A stretch of DNA of 64,000 bases from Siderastrea siderea (lineage: Eukaryota; Cnidaria; Anthozoa; Scleractinia; Rhizangiidae): NCBI GenBank assembly GCA_964030785.1, contig OZ034979.1, forward strand, positions 10,253,383 to 10,317,382, written 5' to 3'. The stretch's first letter is position 1, and each line of letters opens with the position of its first letter. A program made the position numbers and the translations under genes. The notes under the pieces are model-generated. The model did not search any database and had not been told where the DNA came from. It saw only the letters and a list, made by a program, of their open reading frames with translations. Below, piece by piece: positions 1 through 13,327 of this stretch.

Positions 1-658
1 TTTACAGTTTGCTACATGATGTAACTAGTTACACAAGAAGTGAGGAAATGTCACTTAAGACCAGAGCTGTAATTAACTGTCGGTCATCGGACAATGTCCG
101 ACCAAAATCGGCCCATGTCCGACGAAATCTTAACTTTGGTCGGACATTATGTCCGGACGAATTTTTTTAACCAAATAATGAGTAAATAATGATAAGAAAA
201 TAATTATTTCAAAAAGACTTTTACTTAAAAATAATAATTAAAAAAACGTCCGACCACATTTCTGTTAGTCCGACCAAAATGGAGACTTGGTCGGACATAC
301 GTCCTTTCAAGAAAGAAAAATTATTTGCAGCCCTGTAAGACGTTGTTCACGCTCATCCCATGTTTACATGCATGCGGACCATTTATTTTTAAAATGTTTA
401 GAGGATGAACAATCATTACAAGTACAATCATTACTCAGTACAAATCTTGGGCCAATTTTTTTCGTCTAATTTTAGCCGTTTTGATTTAGAATTTAATTTT
501 GAGAAAAGTGGGTCACTTAAAAATGGGAGGCCATTGTCAGTTTTTGGTATAGATGATTTTTACTTTTTTTGGTTCAGGTTTTAGTTAAAAAGTGATTTTA
601 AGCTTTAGACACGATTTTTCAGTAAAATTGCAAGGCCAAGTGTTTCCAAGTTTCCAGT
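1..658. other. Gene-free stretch with a GGTCGGACAT-like repeated motif
   Basis: No coding sequence is recognised. Between about 79 and 305 a short motif around GTCCGAC/GGTCGGAC occurs about eight times in both orientations, flanking an AT-rich core. This looks like the remnant of a short inverted-repeat transposon. The rest is AT-rich without visible structure. Confidence 0.4.
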
Positions 659-1313
659 TTAAGGTGATTCCCTTCAATTGCATTGCGCATCCTTTCTGCG
701 CATCATTTTTTGCGTGATTAGCGCGCGCACGAGCGCGTGCATCTTTGGAACTTGATAGGTTTTCTATGAAAGCCGGGCAGTTCAGAGAAAAAACAGGTCC
801 TTTTCTTCTAAACGAGCTCTGTGACCCCCATTTTTTCATACATAAATTCAAATGGCACATTGCCGAGTACAATATATCGCGATTTCAAGAAACGTTAAAA
901 ATTCTGCTTTGAGATATTTTTATTTAAAAGCCGAAAAGAACACTCTTAAGATACAGCATAGTATGTACGCACGCGACAAATTCTTAAATTTTTTTTCATA
1001 TCCTTAATTCCTGTTCAACTAAAATAGTATACAATGCAAGATAAATGTCTATCTTGTTGATCTGCTCCAATATTTCAATACAAGTAATAACTTTTTAAAG
1101 CAATTATAGTTCTCATTTCTGATTATTACAATTTCTCAGGAAAACCTTGCGGGTCTTATAGTTGCTATCAGTTGCTATCCATGTTGTGCCAAAACAAGCT
1201 CGATAACCCCTATTTTTTTATTGCATTTTTGAAATATTCTAAATATAACTACCAGTTGGACCAAGTCTTAGAAAATTTTAAATATTCCTTCTATTTCAAT
1301 GGAATCACCTTAA
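659..1313. mobile_element. Non-autonomous TIR element with TTAA ends (copy 1)
   Basis: The segment begins TTAAGGTGATTCCC and ends GGAATCACCTTAA, so the ends are inverted repeats closed by TTAA, the target chosen by piggyBac-type transposases. There is no transposase frame. A second copy starts at 39603 with the same first 25 or so bases and long internal similarity, including a run of GCGC alternation and the phrase around CTGTGACCCCCATTTTTT, which shows that this is a dispersed family. Assignment to piggyBac-like elements is inferred from the TTAA ends only. Confidence 0.65.
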
Positions 1314-2469
1314 GGTGGCTCCATAGAGTTTTATGAACGCGCTCGCTAGTGACACGAGCTTCGGTAGTCTGCGCGTGCGAGCTAACGAGAGTTCATGCCA
1401 AAAAAGTAAAACAATTAACAGCACGACCCAAAGGTTAGCCCTCAAGCAGCTGTCTTCAAGCTGTTCAAAGAACTGACGCATTGCATCTTAACTATGTTTT
1501 AAGCTCAAATATTGCTTTACAAGCATTCGATCTTGACACGCTCCGCATCAAATTCTCAATGAAGAAATCCGCTTGTTCTGAATTTCACAAGGAAAAGGAA
1601 ATAGGAGTACGTCTGCACGCAGGCTAAAGCTGAGAGGGCCCAAGCATATTTTCTAACTGAATTAGAAAATTTCTGCTCGGTAGCTTTTAGTTGAATATTT
1701 ACAAGTACTATTGTAATCTACAGGCTAGAACCACTTTGTACAGAGTCATGCACCGTACCACAGGGAAGTACTGCTCAGTAGCTCTCATTTAAGTCGTCAC
1801 ACTTTAGGACTTCATCCACAGACTCAAACGTTAGAACCACCTTGTACAGCATAATAAACAGCACCACAGGAAAGTACTGCTCGGTAGCTTTCATTTGAAT
1901 GGTCGTCACACTTTAGGATTTCATCCACATACTCAAAATAGGAGCCATGGAAATAACTGTCTAGAAACTTAATTTCACTTGAGTAGTTACATTTTTCATC
2001 CATCCATAGGAATTCCTGTTATATGACGTAGAGTTGTCATGAAAAAAAAATGGAAAATTTGTCTTCGATGAAATTCCCTAAAATTTGACAAAGGGATTAG
2101 ACTTATTTTACTCTACTTAGGGCTTAATTGTCAAGGAGATTCGTATGACCAATTTTTGTGTTGAAGCAATTAACACAAAATAGCAAAAAGCGAAAAACCT
2201 GCCTTTGCAACCCTACGTTTCTCGGCCTTAAAAGTTTCTTCTGGTCAAAATACAAAAACTGTAAAAATTTGGGAAGATTTCACCTAAAAAAGTTGAAGAA
2301 AATCAAAATCAAAGCCATATACACTTTGCAAAAACCTAGTTTTGTTCTTGTTTGTTACATTTTGATAGTTTTGTGAGAACAGAAGAAAGAAGAACGAGAA
2401 CATTAGCTTTTATAACACAACACTCGCGCACGCCACGCCATCGATAATTAAGGGATGGAGCCACCTTAA
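1310..2469. mobile_element. Second TTAA-ended TIR element, abutting the first
   Basis: The left end is TTAAGGTGGCTCCATAG and the right end is GGATGGAGCCACCTTAA, again inverted repeats ending in TTAA. Its left TTAA is the right TTAA of the previous element, so one inserted at the edge of the other. Internal sequence contains a short tandem repeat (1725-1945) and no transposase. The inner sequence is unrelated to the first element although the terminal TTAAGGTG is shared. Confidence 0.6.
1725..1945. repeat. Two copies of a ~105-115 bp minisatellite unit
   Basis: The unit contains the phrase CACCACAGGAAAGTACTGCTC followed by a CTTTCATTTGAATGG-like and a CACACTTTAGGATTTCATCC-like phrase. It occurs twice here and twice again at 32213-32402, so it is a dispersed tandem repeat. 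Confidence 0.7.
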
Positions 2470-5149
2470 ATTTTTCCTAGTTACTTTTCAGCAAGGGAAT
2501 TCATTTTAGTTTCAGATATATTTCTCAGTACAAACGCTGCAAACGCAATTTGTCGGTTTCTTCTTTCTGTTTTTGTCATACTGTGATACTGTCGCTAGCC
2601 ACAAGCTGTTTTCTGCTTTAATTTTAAATTTGGTGTGTTCATTTTATTTCAACACTAAGAATTTTAATGTTAATGTAGAATTTGCAGGAAAAAATGGCCT
2701 GCAATTTTTCTGTTTTTGTGATCAAGTAATGCCCTCTTGTCCATCTACTTACGTTAGTTTTCAGTCAAAATTTCCATGTTTGTCAGCCAGTTTGCAATTA
2801 GGATTTTCAGGGTTAGAACGTAATTCTTTAACGGAAAACATAAGGTGCGCCTTTTTTCATTTCAATTTTGTCTGTTTTCAGCTTCCAATAAGTTTTAGGT
2901 CGTGGATTTCTTAGCAAAAATCGTAACCTGCTGTTTGTCTAGATTTACATTTTTCTGGGGAAGTTCTGGGGTGCGTTTCCTTGGTGTCCTCTGGAATGAG
3001 AATAGGAAGAATGGAAATGATCAGAATTATTGAAATATGAAACAAGAAAATAACGATCTTTCAAAACTGGACTGAAAACTGACTGTCGGTTTTTCCTCAG
3101 GCTAGGTGGGCGAATCAATTTTGTCGCGCGAATGCGCGGCTGTTTTCGTCAGCCATTTTGTTGTTGCCCAGTGATTGACAACTTTTTCGTTCTGCTCATT
3201 CGTTCAGTCTGCCCCAAATAGCAGAATACATGGAATGGCACAAACTACCAGGATTCTAACAATTCCAGAATAAGAGCAGGTAATTAAAAGCAAACACGCC
3301 CAAAAGCCGTTGCACTTATTGGATCACAAAAAAAAAACAACAGCAACAACCAAACAAACAACAACAAAAACGAAGTCAAAAATGCGCCCCTGGCTTCTGG
3401 TTAAATTCCACCTCTTTTTGTTAGTTTTCACTCAAAAGTGATTTGTATTTTAGTCAGCTAGTTTGCAATAAGGATTTTTTCTTTTCAATGGAAATCAGAC
3501 GATGATTGTCTGTTTTTATCTCAATTTTTCAACTTTCAGTAAGGCAAAGCTTTAGGCCATGGATTTCTTAGTGAAAACTCGTAGACGGTTTGTTTTCAGT
3601 TACATTTTTTTGGTTTTTCAAGGTTATGGATTACTCAACGAAAATCGCAGGCTTCTTTTCAGTTTTCGCATAGGGTTATACAGTCGTATTAGATACAATT
3701 TCTCAGTGAAAATGCTAGGCAATTTTTCCGTTTTCATTCTTTTTTCCGTTTGCCATCGCCCAGATTGCCGCGACATATCCCCGGCCGGAACTTTTTTGCG
3801 AGGCTACGCCCAAAAATCGAAAGCTAATTAGATTGCCAGACGTTGACCCTTTAATCCCTAACAGTGCCTAAATGAAATTTCTGTTTACATCATCATTACT
3901 AGTTGAAACGTTCAACTGATGAAAATAAAGGAAGTGATCCACAAATCTGGAAGAGATATCTTGATATGTAAGACAAATTCACCATAGGAAATGTATGGAG
4001 GGCAATAAGGAGAATATACGTTTTCATATTAGGGATTAAAGGGTTAAGACAGTAGAGAAAATGACTTGAAAATGACAACCAGTGCGAAAGTCATTTTGCG
4101 AGTTTATGATCGTTCTACTTATCCTATGGCTTTTGTAGAAGAAACTTCAGTGGAATAATGAGACGTTATTTGGAGGAACAAATTTTACTAGAAGTTGATC
4201 TATTAGTCAGGGTCTTTCTTATATGGTAAAATATTTTGACCCGGAATTTTTCTGCACAAAATGGCCTGTCTTCTGAGTTTGGAACGTTATTTTGAAAACA
4301 TCGCTTTCGTTAGCCTTGAACCGCCAAAATAAACACAGAAATACAAAGCAAAACAATATGGCAGCAGTTTTGTGAGTTTTTATTTTATTTTCGTCGGTTT
4401 TAGAAGGAGTAAATTTGGGCTTTAGTTTTGCTAGTTCGATAAACCGATACAGCCATAATAAATGTACAGTACACCACACAAACAGAGAATGGTGAGCCTG
4501 TGGACAATAAAACGGATTTGCTTTGAGTTTCCAGCGTATCGAAAGTTGAATAAACACTTGCGCAAACAAAAGACTCAGCTATTCCCAAAGGTCACCAACC
4601 GGCAACGGATCAAAATTTGAATAGCTATTTTTTTTTAAGCAAAAGAACTATTCCCACGGGTGTAGACTAGCTCGATCCGGACGGCCGCCTTGTTTTTCTG
4701 CAGTTAGCTCAAATATTGGTTATTTAACACAGTTGTAATCTACTGAACGCCATTGCAGAAATCAGGATCCAGTTTTTGACACAAGCTTCGTTGGTTATAT
4801 CTGTGTTGCACTGTATGAATGAGTGAAAGGCAATTTACACGGTTCAATTTGTTTACCGATCGTCGCACGCTTTCGGGCACAATTTTAGATATCGCTAACT
4901 TTTCAACATCGCTACAATTTGACCCAAAGTTGTAACTTTTTCCAGCTGCAACAGATGACGAAAATTTCTCGAAGCCAATGTTGGAAAAGAAATGGTGCAA
5001 ACCTCGAATGTTCGCTTTATTATCGCTCACAAAACAAAGACTGACTGACTAAATAATTTCAATCTAAAAATCGTTGTGATTTACTTGTGACAAGCTAAAT
5101 CATTTCCAAAATGCTATCAAGTTATTTTAAACAAAATACCTGGCAATTT
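2470..5149. other. Gene-free AT-rich stretch with a degenerate internal repeat
   Basis: Open frames here are short and low in complexity. The block around 2750-2930 and the block around 3410-3600 are diverged direct copies, both with TTTCA(C/G)TCAAAA, CAGCCAGTTTGCAAT-like and ATGGATTTCTTAG-like phrases. Nothing else is recognised. Confidence 0.35.
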
Positions 5150-5580
5150 TTTTGTCCATTGCTGTTATGGTAACCCCTGTTCAAATTGGTCTAATTTTCC
5201 CGCCAAAAGACTTAGAAAAATACGGGCGCCCAAAATACGCATGCGCCATTTTTTAAAAAATTTTTCACAACCACCATTTAATTATAATTAATATCTTTAA
5301 TTGTGAAGTAATGGTTATTTTAATAAACAGCAATAAAAGTACAAAACATTTGTTGTTTGCAATTTCTTTGTATTCTTTATTCTTTCTCACTTAAATATCT
5401 ATCAATATTTACAATTTTTCTTATTCAAAAAAAGTTAATTAGTCAAGTAAAAATCGTTTAATTAATTAAAAGGTGTGACTAAGTTTTTCTTCCTATATAT
5501 ACTAAGTCTTTTGGCGGGAAAATTTGAAAAAATTTGAACAGCGTTTCCCCTAGCAACATTTTTTGCAAAAAAATTTAAGG
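5150..5580. mobile_element. Inverted-repeat element, no coding capacity
   Basis: The phrase AATTTTCCCGCCAAAAGACTTAG near 5193-5215 recurs inverted near 5501-5525. The outer flanks (GTTCAAAT and the GGTAACCCCT/AGGGGAAAC-type sequence) also match imperfectly as inverted repeats. The core between is very AT-rich. This is the layout of a miniature inverted-repeat element. Exact ends and target duplication are not clear. Confidence 0.45.
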
Positions 5581-8036
5581 GGTAAACTTTGAACATTTCT
5601 TGATCAAAAATAATTCAATGAGTACCCGAGAAGTTTAAACCCGCCAAAAGAGCGTACGTCATCAAGTAATGAAACTTTTTGTAAGAAAATTTTCTTGTTC
5701 CACCTACTTTTGTGCCAATTTTAAACCATGAAATTTTGTAACAAAACTGTTTTGAATTACGAAAGTGCAGTCAATTTTTCTAACTTTCATCCAAAGATTT
5801 TGCAATTTGTCACAAAGCTTTCTTTTGAAAGATTGTTTCATATTCGAGAGGATGTACGCTTAGAAAGCGACATGGCAAGCTATTAAACGGTTTTGCAGAA
5901 GAAAAAATGTTTCCAAAATCGTTTCGAAGTAGTGATACTGCTAGCAAGGATTTTAAAATGAACGAGACAACAAATGCTTCTATGTTTTGTATCCAATTTT
6001 TTTACGATCTAATCCAGAACAGCTGCAAAACTGTCTAGCTCGCCATGACGCTTTGAGAACTAACGTGTTCAACAGACAATGTACAGTGTTATACACGGCA
6101 AGTTAAACGAGTGAAAGCAAGTTTTTGGTAAAGTGATCACGTTAGAAAGCCAAGATGTTTTTAAAATATCAAAACCGTAGTCAGCCGACTTTGTTCTCCA
6201 GATACAGTCAATAATTTCTCAAATTTAAAAACAACGTCTCTGGTTCATCATGAATTTCTCCAGCTATAGTTAATTTATTGGCGATACTTGGGTGAATTTT
6301 GTCCAGGCTAGATAACATACAAAAATTTAAACCATTTTCTCTTTCGTCTTTGGTGATATTTGGTTCGTAGATCCTTCTGTTCTAACATATATTTTGGCAA
6401 ATGTGCAAACAATTTTTTTGACACAAGTTGTTTTATTTGTTTTCATTTTCTGGCAAATAACATTGCAAATTTTCTTTGGTGATAAACTTGTTCCATATAT
6501 TTTTTCCAGTTCCAAATATCAGGATATATTCTTGTTTTATTCTTCACATTCATTTGGACCTTTGGCTGGCAAATATTTGTTGACAATTGGTATATGTTTT
6601 TCAGTTTAATGCTTGTGAATATTTTGGACAATTTTAAGTCAATTGTAAAAGAAAAATATTTTGCCAAATAATTAATATTTTGGATGAAAAGTTTTGGCAA
6701 CTTAACGACACAACAATTTGCCTAATTCTTTGCTCTGGTTGAAAATTAAATATGTGCTTTCACTTGTCCCTTGCTTATGTAACACTGATTCTGTCAGCTG
6801 AACAAGATCTTACACATACAATTCAAATATTACAAAAACTAATGTCTGGTTGAAATGTGCAGAAATGAAACTATAAAACTTTGATATCACCATACAAGTT
6901 TGCCGAAAAATCAAAACAATTTTTTCTTCGTTATCATGAATTTCCTCGATTTAATTTCTTGGCTAGTGATCAAAACCGGAGTTAAACGGACCACAAAAGA
7001 AGAAGTTTCGTTTAATCAATTTTCTTACAGCCGAGAGAAACTTCGAAAACCTGTTCACTCTCATTTTGTTCTCCAAAAATTTCACAATAAAGGGGAAAGA
7101 ACATATCTTCACACTTTTCTACGTTTTCAATTGTTGAACATGAAAATTCATTAAATCACTTTAAGTCATGTTTTGCGTTAATCTACGTTGGTACTGACTT
7201 AAATGAAGAGAAAAACGAGCTGAAGTATCTTAACAAAGGTTCACTTGATGTGCACGACTCAATGATTTTAAGCAATAATTTTGGGTATAATAGTCACTTT
7301 CAAAACTTTTAAAAGTTGTTTTGGCCTTGTATCCTCGAACAGTATCCTCGGGCAGATAATCAAACAACATTAACGAAACCAGTGATTGAAAAACTCGAAG
7401 GAATTTGCGAAAAGAACTAAAACAAACCACTCTTCATAAAGCTTAAATGTCACCTGAAAAATTGACTGTTAACACCTCCGTTCGATATCATGTGGTTTGT
7501 GTAAATATTTATAAGTGAACTAAACGTTTGGACGTCGAAAAAATTTAAACTCGACTGAAGGTACGAAATCATTTATCACATGAAAGAATTGAATTAAAAT
7601 ACATTGGCAATCGTGTAATATCAGTGGAAAGAGATACTCAATAAATGAGTTTAAATTTTGCGATCATTTGGAAGTGAAATATGTCGGAATGTATAGTGTG
7701 AAAGATTTTCTTATATTTGACCTTTTTGCCTTTTAATTCAAGAAAATCTTGTTCTTGTTTGGAAAACATTTACCGTGTAAATTTCGAAATAAGCCGAATT
7801 AAACCAAATTCCTTTATCAAATTTTTACAAAGGTTAGGATGGCAATTGAAAGTAATGCAATCGTGCAATGTTGGTGAATTCAATATGCAACAAATTATTT
7901 TGAATCCTCACAGGGTTTTGCCACATGTTCGATATCGTGTGCCAATTTTTCTACAGATTTTATTGTCAGTTTTCTTTCTTCTCAGATTGCAAATGTTAAT
8001 TTCAATAATTTCCGACAAAAATTTTTATCCTTGAAT
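5581..8036. other. Gene-free AT-rich stretch
   Basis: I see no gene, no clear terminal repeats and no recognisable exon. The open frames present are rich in Phe, Lys and Ile as expected from AT-rich non-coding DNA. Confidence 0.4.
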
Positions 8037-8039
8037 TAA

Positions 8040-8986
8040 TGCATCAGTCAATTCCAGCTGCGCCCATCCCCCCCCCCCCCGGGCAACTGCGGGGCATTTG
8101 CGCACCCTGTCAGTTCCGGGGGTGGGGCATTAGCAAATTTGGCACGGCCCGGGGGTCGGGCATTTGCCTACCCCGGGGCTACCCCGGGGTTTTGACACAC
8201 TCGTGGTTTCCGTCTCGAAATCCAAACATGGAGGATTTTATCGCAAAGGACCAGCAATTCGTCGCAGATAGGATCGACCGTCATAGACTGGACAAACTAG
8301 TGGAGGTTTTCTCGATTTTATGCATTTCTTCATTGCTTATCAACGCACAACTTGAGCTATCATTATATATAGCGAGATTGGGAACGATCAACGTGAATCG
8401 ACGTACGCATGCTTCTTTGATCAAGGATTCAAATAAAATTTGGTCGCGATGACTCTTAAACTACAATGTTCGATTATTAAATTCTAACAACATGTGTATA
8501 GGGATCGACGTTTTATACTTTCGCATATTATTCACAACAGATGACTTTTATAATGTCAAGATTTTTGTTTACTAGCGAACTGTTTTCAAACTTTTAAGTA
8601 ACAATCAACTATCATGTAGTGTTGTCTGTGAAGTATTACATGTAAAATACCATGCTTGGCGTTATTAAGTTTATTAACATCGGATAGTGCCATTACAAAC
8701 AATAGAAGACGGAGAGGCAGGCCTTCAGAAACGAAAAAATGACACATTAAATACTGCAAGTGGCATTATTGTGCAATGAATGAAAACTGCTGCAGTGTTG
8801 ATTGGGGACGTACGATCCCGGGGGCGGGGCATTTGCCCTCTTCCTTCGTCCCCACCGCGGGGCATTTGGAAGCTTAAGTGTCCCCAGCCCCGGGGAATTT
8901 GCCATCCAAGAGAAAAAAAATGCTAATGCCCGGGGGTTAGCCCGGGGGGGGGGGGGGCATGGGCGCAGCTGGAATTGACTGATGCA
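8040..8986. mobile_element. Non-autonomous PIF/Harbinger-like TIR element
   Basis: The left end TGCATCAGTCAATTCCAGCT continues into GCGCCCAT and is matched as a perfect inverted repeat of 28 bases at the right end. The element is flanked by TAA on both sides (8037-8039 and 8987-8989), a three-base target duplication of the kind made by PIF/Harbinger transposases. Just inside the ends are long C or G runs and repeated GGGGCATTTGCC-type phrases, which give an open frame of 137 codons at 8039-8452 that I do not regard as a gene. Family assignment rests on the target duplication and is inference. Confidence 0.7.
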
Positions 8987-8989
8987 TAA

Positions 8990-11900
8990 GAAAAGGTACT
9001 GATTATCTCTGCCGTGGAACGTTATTTGTTTGCCGATGATTGAAGAATGAAGACAATCTACTCAGTCTTGAAATCGAAGTTATTATTTGAAGTAACACCT
9101 TCGTGTTTGGTTGTTTGAAAATTCAGTCTATGAACTGAGGTGCAAATTTGTGGCTATTATTCCAGGAAAAACAATGATGTTGCCCAAAAATGAAACGGAA
9201 AAATTCCAATTTGTCTTTTATGGCCGTCCGTAACTTTGCTTTGCTTTCCCGAGAGGTTTTGAAACATTTAAGCACATTATTCCAACCAGACATTAATTTT
9301 TGTCATCTACCATAAAAAATCAAGAGAACATATGGAAAAAATCGGGTCATCCATGTATTTTTTTGGAAAACTTATTAGTAATTTGAATTGTTATTAAATC
9401 TACTTAATTTTAATGCAAAAGACTAGATAATTTAATTCGTAATCCGTTTCCATGGAGACCCTTTCAATGCCACATGTTCCCTTGGCAACGGTATAAATGT
9501 AAGATGGAACTGCCAAGTTTATCTGATCAGATTTTATTTGAATTTCACGCTAAAATCAACCTGAAGAGATCCAAAACTGAAGACTGATTTCAGCTGAAAC
9601 TGTTTCATCCAATTTCTTCCTTATACCCTTAAAAATGGAGGCCTGTTCAAAATAAATTTGACTCACGGAATATACAAAACACCCTCAGTAACCTATTTTC
9701 CGCAGACAATTTGCAAATAATTGACCTGCAAGAAAAATATCAAAATAGATCATTCTGTATTCCTTTTATACAGCCTTACATATTTTTGCCAAAGGCGTGC
9801 TTCTTCTGCAAACGTAACTGAAAATTAGCCTGAGTTAACTGATAGAATTTCGAAGTAGCCCTGTGGTTTCTTCAGCTTCCGCTGTCTTCTTTTCAATAAA
9901 TTTATACAGCATTTCACCCAAAAAGGCGTGGAATAAAAGAAATAGACAATTTGACTCCACTTGTTCTTAATTCCATCGTTTAAATTTACTAATTTTGGCA
10001 GCTCATGTTACAAAATGTACTTCTTTTTCCACGAGATTTTTGTTTCTAACCAAATGGATGAATTTGATTGATGATTGATCTTTGAAATGCGAAGTAGTTC
10101 TTGTTCGTTTCAAAGTAGAATTGCCCAAAATGCTGGAGACTTTACTGAACAACCGGAGATTTTGGTTTTCTTTTTTATTCAACTGAAATAACTTTTCTTC
10201 GGTTTTGGATTGGTCTGTCCTTTTAATTTGATCGAACGTTGCCCATTAAATTTTGTTCTAGTAGACATAGTTTCAGACAACTTAACATTTCCATCTTATT
10301 TGATAAGAATAACAAAAAATAGAAAATAACTTGGTCTTTTTCGAAAAACAAAACGTAAAGTAACGTTGAGTGATGATCATCATTGGCACTTTAACATTTT
10401 CAGAAATCGTTACAATTTTTGCAAAAAAAAAATTAATAATTAATGATTTGGACCAATTGATGAAAAAATTCTTTTGGAATTTTGTCTGGAAAATATAAAT
10501 TCAATTAATTGTTTCTGAGAAACGTACGTATACGGATAAAAAATATGCCAATGTTGATTAATCGCTCAAAGTTATCGTTTAACATGCCTTAACCGATTTT
10601 CAGAATTTCAACAAAACCTCAATAGGATGGTGGCTGGTTAATTTGAAAAAGAATGGAAAATCTTTACTTGTATCATCGTTGCTCAAAACACAAACAGGCG
10701 AATTTTGGAGCTTCTCGATTTCTAAGTGAAAAAACTTTCGGTTCGATTCCCCGAGGGAATCTTTAAATCCCAGCTCGTAATATAAACTGACTGTTAGAAA
10801 ACTAAGACAAAAACAATCCGTTTTGTGTTTTAAAAATTAGAAATTTGCTATGCCATATACCACCACCACCCTTCAGAGGTAATTTAGTAACAAAAGAAAT
10901 ATGAACTCTTATCCTTGTTCCGTTTCCCTTCAGTCCACTGCTTGTTCCAGTTTCTTGTTCCTCTTCTTGTACAATCTTCCTCGTGAAATGCCGTTTCTGG
11001 AAATGAAAGAAGCAAAAATATGAGTTTAAGTTCAGCAGATACGGCTAGTTAAACCCACTGAGATATTAAGCTTGCAACTAACCCCATTTTTACGTCCATT
11101 GGCAACATAAAAAAATCCCATACAACTGCTGTATACCGAAGAGCTTTTCTGCGAGTGGTCACCAGTTCACGCCTTAATATAAAGAATTCATCCACAAACT
11201 CAAGACGTGAACCAAATTCCTCCAAACTCAAACTTAAACGTGGTGAAAGCAAGCCTGCTTATTTGAAAATTTCTGGTAAACTAGCAACTAAATAAAGGAT
11301 TTTCCAACTCGCATGGAATTTTTCAACGTCAGAGAAATTAAATTACCAAATGCTTTCAGTGCATGACTCATACGTTCGTTGACGTTCTCAACACGTGGCC
11401 ACTCCGAAAACATTTAAAGGGACACTATCCCGACAATGCGCACGCGTGAAAGTCAGCTGTTATCTTTCAAAAAAACAATAGAACTGTCACATTGACGCGA
11501 CAAGATTACCCCGCGGCCCACGCGGTGATCCACTGTTTGCATCCGTAATTTAATATTTTGCTCGCGTTTTATGGCTCCAAGGAAGCTACAACTTAAACTT
11601 CTGGACGAAAAGGGTCTATGGATCGCAATCCGTGATGCGAAACACAAAATATAAATCACCGGAGATTTTCGGATTTAATTGCAGTGAAAGCTAGAGATTT
11701 CTTTGGCGAAACATCACGTCGGACTTTGGTAACAAGAGGACTTATTAGTTCCTATTGTTTTCGGAGGGACAACTATGTCGTTTAGAGTGCAAAATAAGGT
11801 CAGCTAGCATTTTCGGCGAGCCATCAGCAGCTCGGAAATTCGCGGATAGGATTCTGTTTCCTAAAATTTTTCTGCGGCCTAAATATTCAGCTAAAAATCC

Positions 11901-13222
11901 GAACAGATCAATCCGTATTAGCTTTCACAAATATGCCTTTGTAAACCTCTGAAGCAATCTTAGAAAGCAGGAAATAATATTTTAAGTATTTTGCTAAAAC
12001 TTTCTCGTTGGATGCCCCTGATTATACACAAAGATTTAACAGAGCGTGATGCGAAACACAAAATCCTGCAACAGAATTAAAAACAGTAAGCCGAGCCCGG
12101 CGTTACAAACATCAGCAGGGAAACTCGTCACGCTATTTCAGATCCTTTATTGTCGAAAATGTAAACATGAGAGGCGGAAAACCCCATAAATTTCCTAAAT
12201 GAGCCAAATTCAACGTACCTATTATGCAAGAGTGGCATTAAAGCCACATTAAGTCGCTTAACAAACGATCACAAGTCAAATCAACGGAGAATAACAAACG
12301 ACGAAAGCCACAAGAATCCACCAGTTATGACCTCGATATGACCTCGAGAATGCGACGCCTAAGTTGTAACGGGCTCAATTCAGTCAACATTTAAAAATCC
12401 TCCGTTCTAAACCCGCTACAAAAAAACAAGAAGCAAAATGGGTCAAAAGACCAAGATAATGCACGGCGTACAAGAACAAGTAGAAGTCGTGCAGCGTGCA
12501 GGCCTTCCATCCCATCAGTTTATGGCTGTGTCGGTCGAATACAGACACCACTGATCCCTTCAGTCGTTTCCATGTCTCATGGATTGCTTTCTTGATATAT
12601 ATTCTGGTATGCTGCTGGTTCCATTTCTTCTTATTCCTTCCACGATTTTCTGAGCTTTTATGGAGGCTGCCGGGAGAAAGAAGCCTTCGACCGGCGCCAT
12701 AGCGTTTCCCTCCTCTTGGTCCTCCGTACAATGGCATTGAAAACAACGCCAAAAAATCCCGATCTCACACAAATTGGAACTAAACGAAAACTATATATAA
12801 TTAATCCATAACTGGGAGAAGCTTTAGGGTAATATTGAACTAAACTGAGCACGATGCAAACGGATTTTTAAAGGTTCTATATCACTTCTCGCATCTTTTG
12901 AATTCGCGACATCCTGTCAGGAAATCAAAGTTTGGAGCATGCGCAGTAACAGGATATCGGTCCTTTAACAATTTTTTTTTGGACATGCAGTAAAGAAACT
13001 GAAATTCGGAGTTTACTTCCTCTATTCCGTAAACCTGTTAAGATTCTATTTTATTTTAACTCTGAGTCTTTCTTAGAAGAAAACGCTAGCGAGTTTTTCA
13101 AATCCAAGAACGCTCAGAGCGACCGTTTCTTCAGCCAAATCATTAGAATTCCTACGACGCACTTTAGAAGTTTTTAGAACTACTGAAAACCTTGAGCTGA
13201 AGTAGGTCAAATAGGCACTCAC
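8990..13222. other. Gene-free stretch, possible unrecognised exons only
   Basis: No protein family is recognised. Minus-strand open segments at about 11105-11252 (preceded by a plausible acceptor at 11253) and 12384-12772 could be exons of an unknown gene together with 13223-13327, but codon patterns are not convincing. The remainder is AT-rich. Confidence 0.3.
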
Positions 13223-13327
13223 CATTTCCGACGCAAAGATTTCTTTACATCCATAATTCTGACATCTCAAGAAAGCTTCAACAGCAGAGATCGCCTTTGC
13301 ACGTCCTCGCTCGCCAACTAGTCGCAT
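13223..13327 (-). CDS. Possible first coding exon of an unrecognised gene
   Basis: An ATG at 13327 opens 35 codons that end exactly before a strong donor (ATG followed by GTGAGT, donor at 13221-13222). The peptide begins MRLVGERGRAK and contains a CQNYGCKEIF segment. I do not recognise it. If real, the following exons would lie to the left on the minus strand, for example around 12384-12772, but no joined frame could be established. It could equally be a chance ATG-to-donor frame. Confidence 0.22.

Noticed and set aside
8039..8452. 137-codon frame
   Set aside because: It runs through the terminal repeat and low-complexity C-run of a TIR element and has no recognisable domain.
11049..11252. 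Minus-strand frame preceded by an acceptor-like sequence
   Set aside because: Single open segment of 67 codons without recognisable motif or partner exon.
12384..12772. Overlapping minus-strand frames with basic peptides
   Set aside because: No family match, no convincing donor and acceptor pairing with 13223-13327; kept only as a vague possibility.
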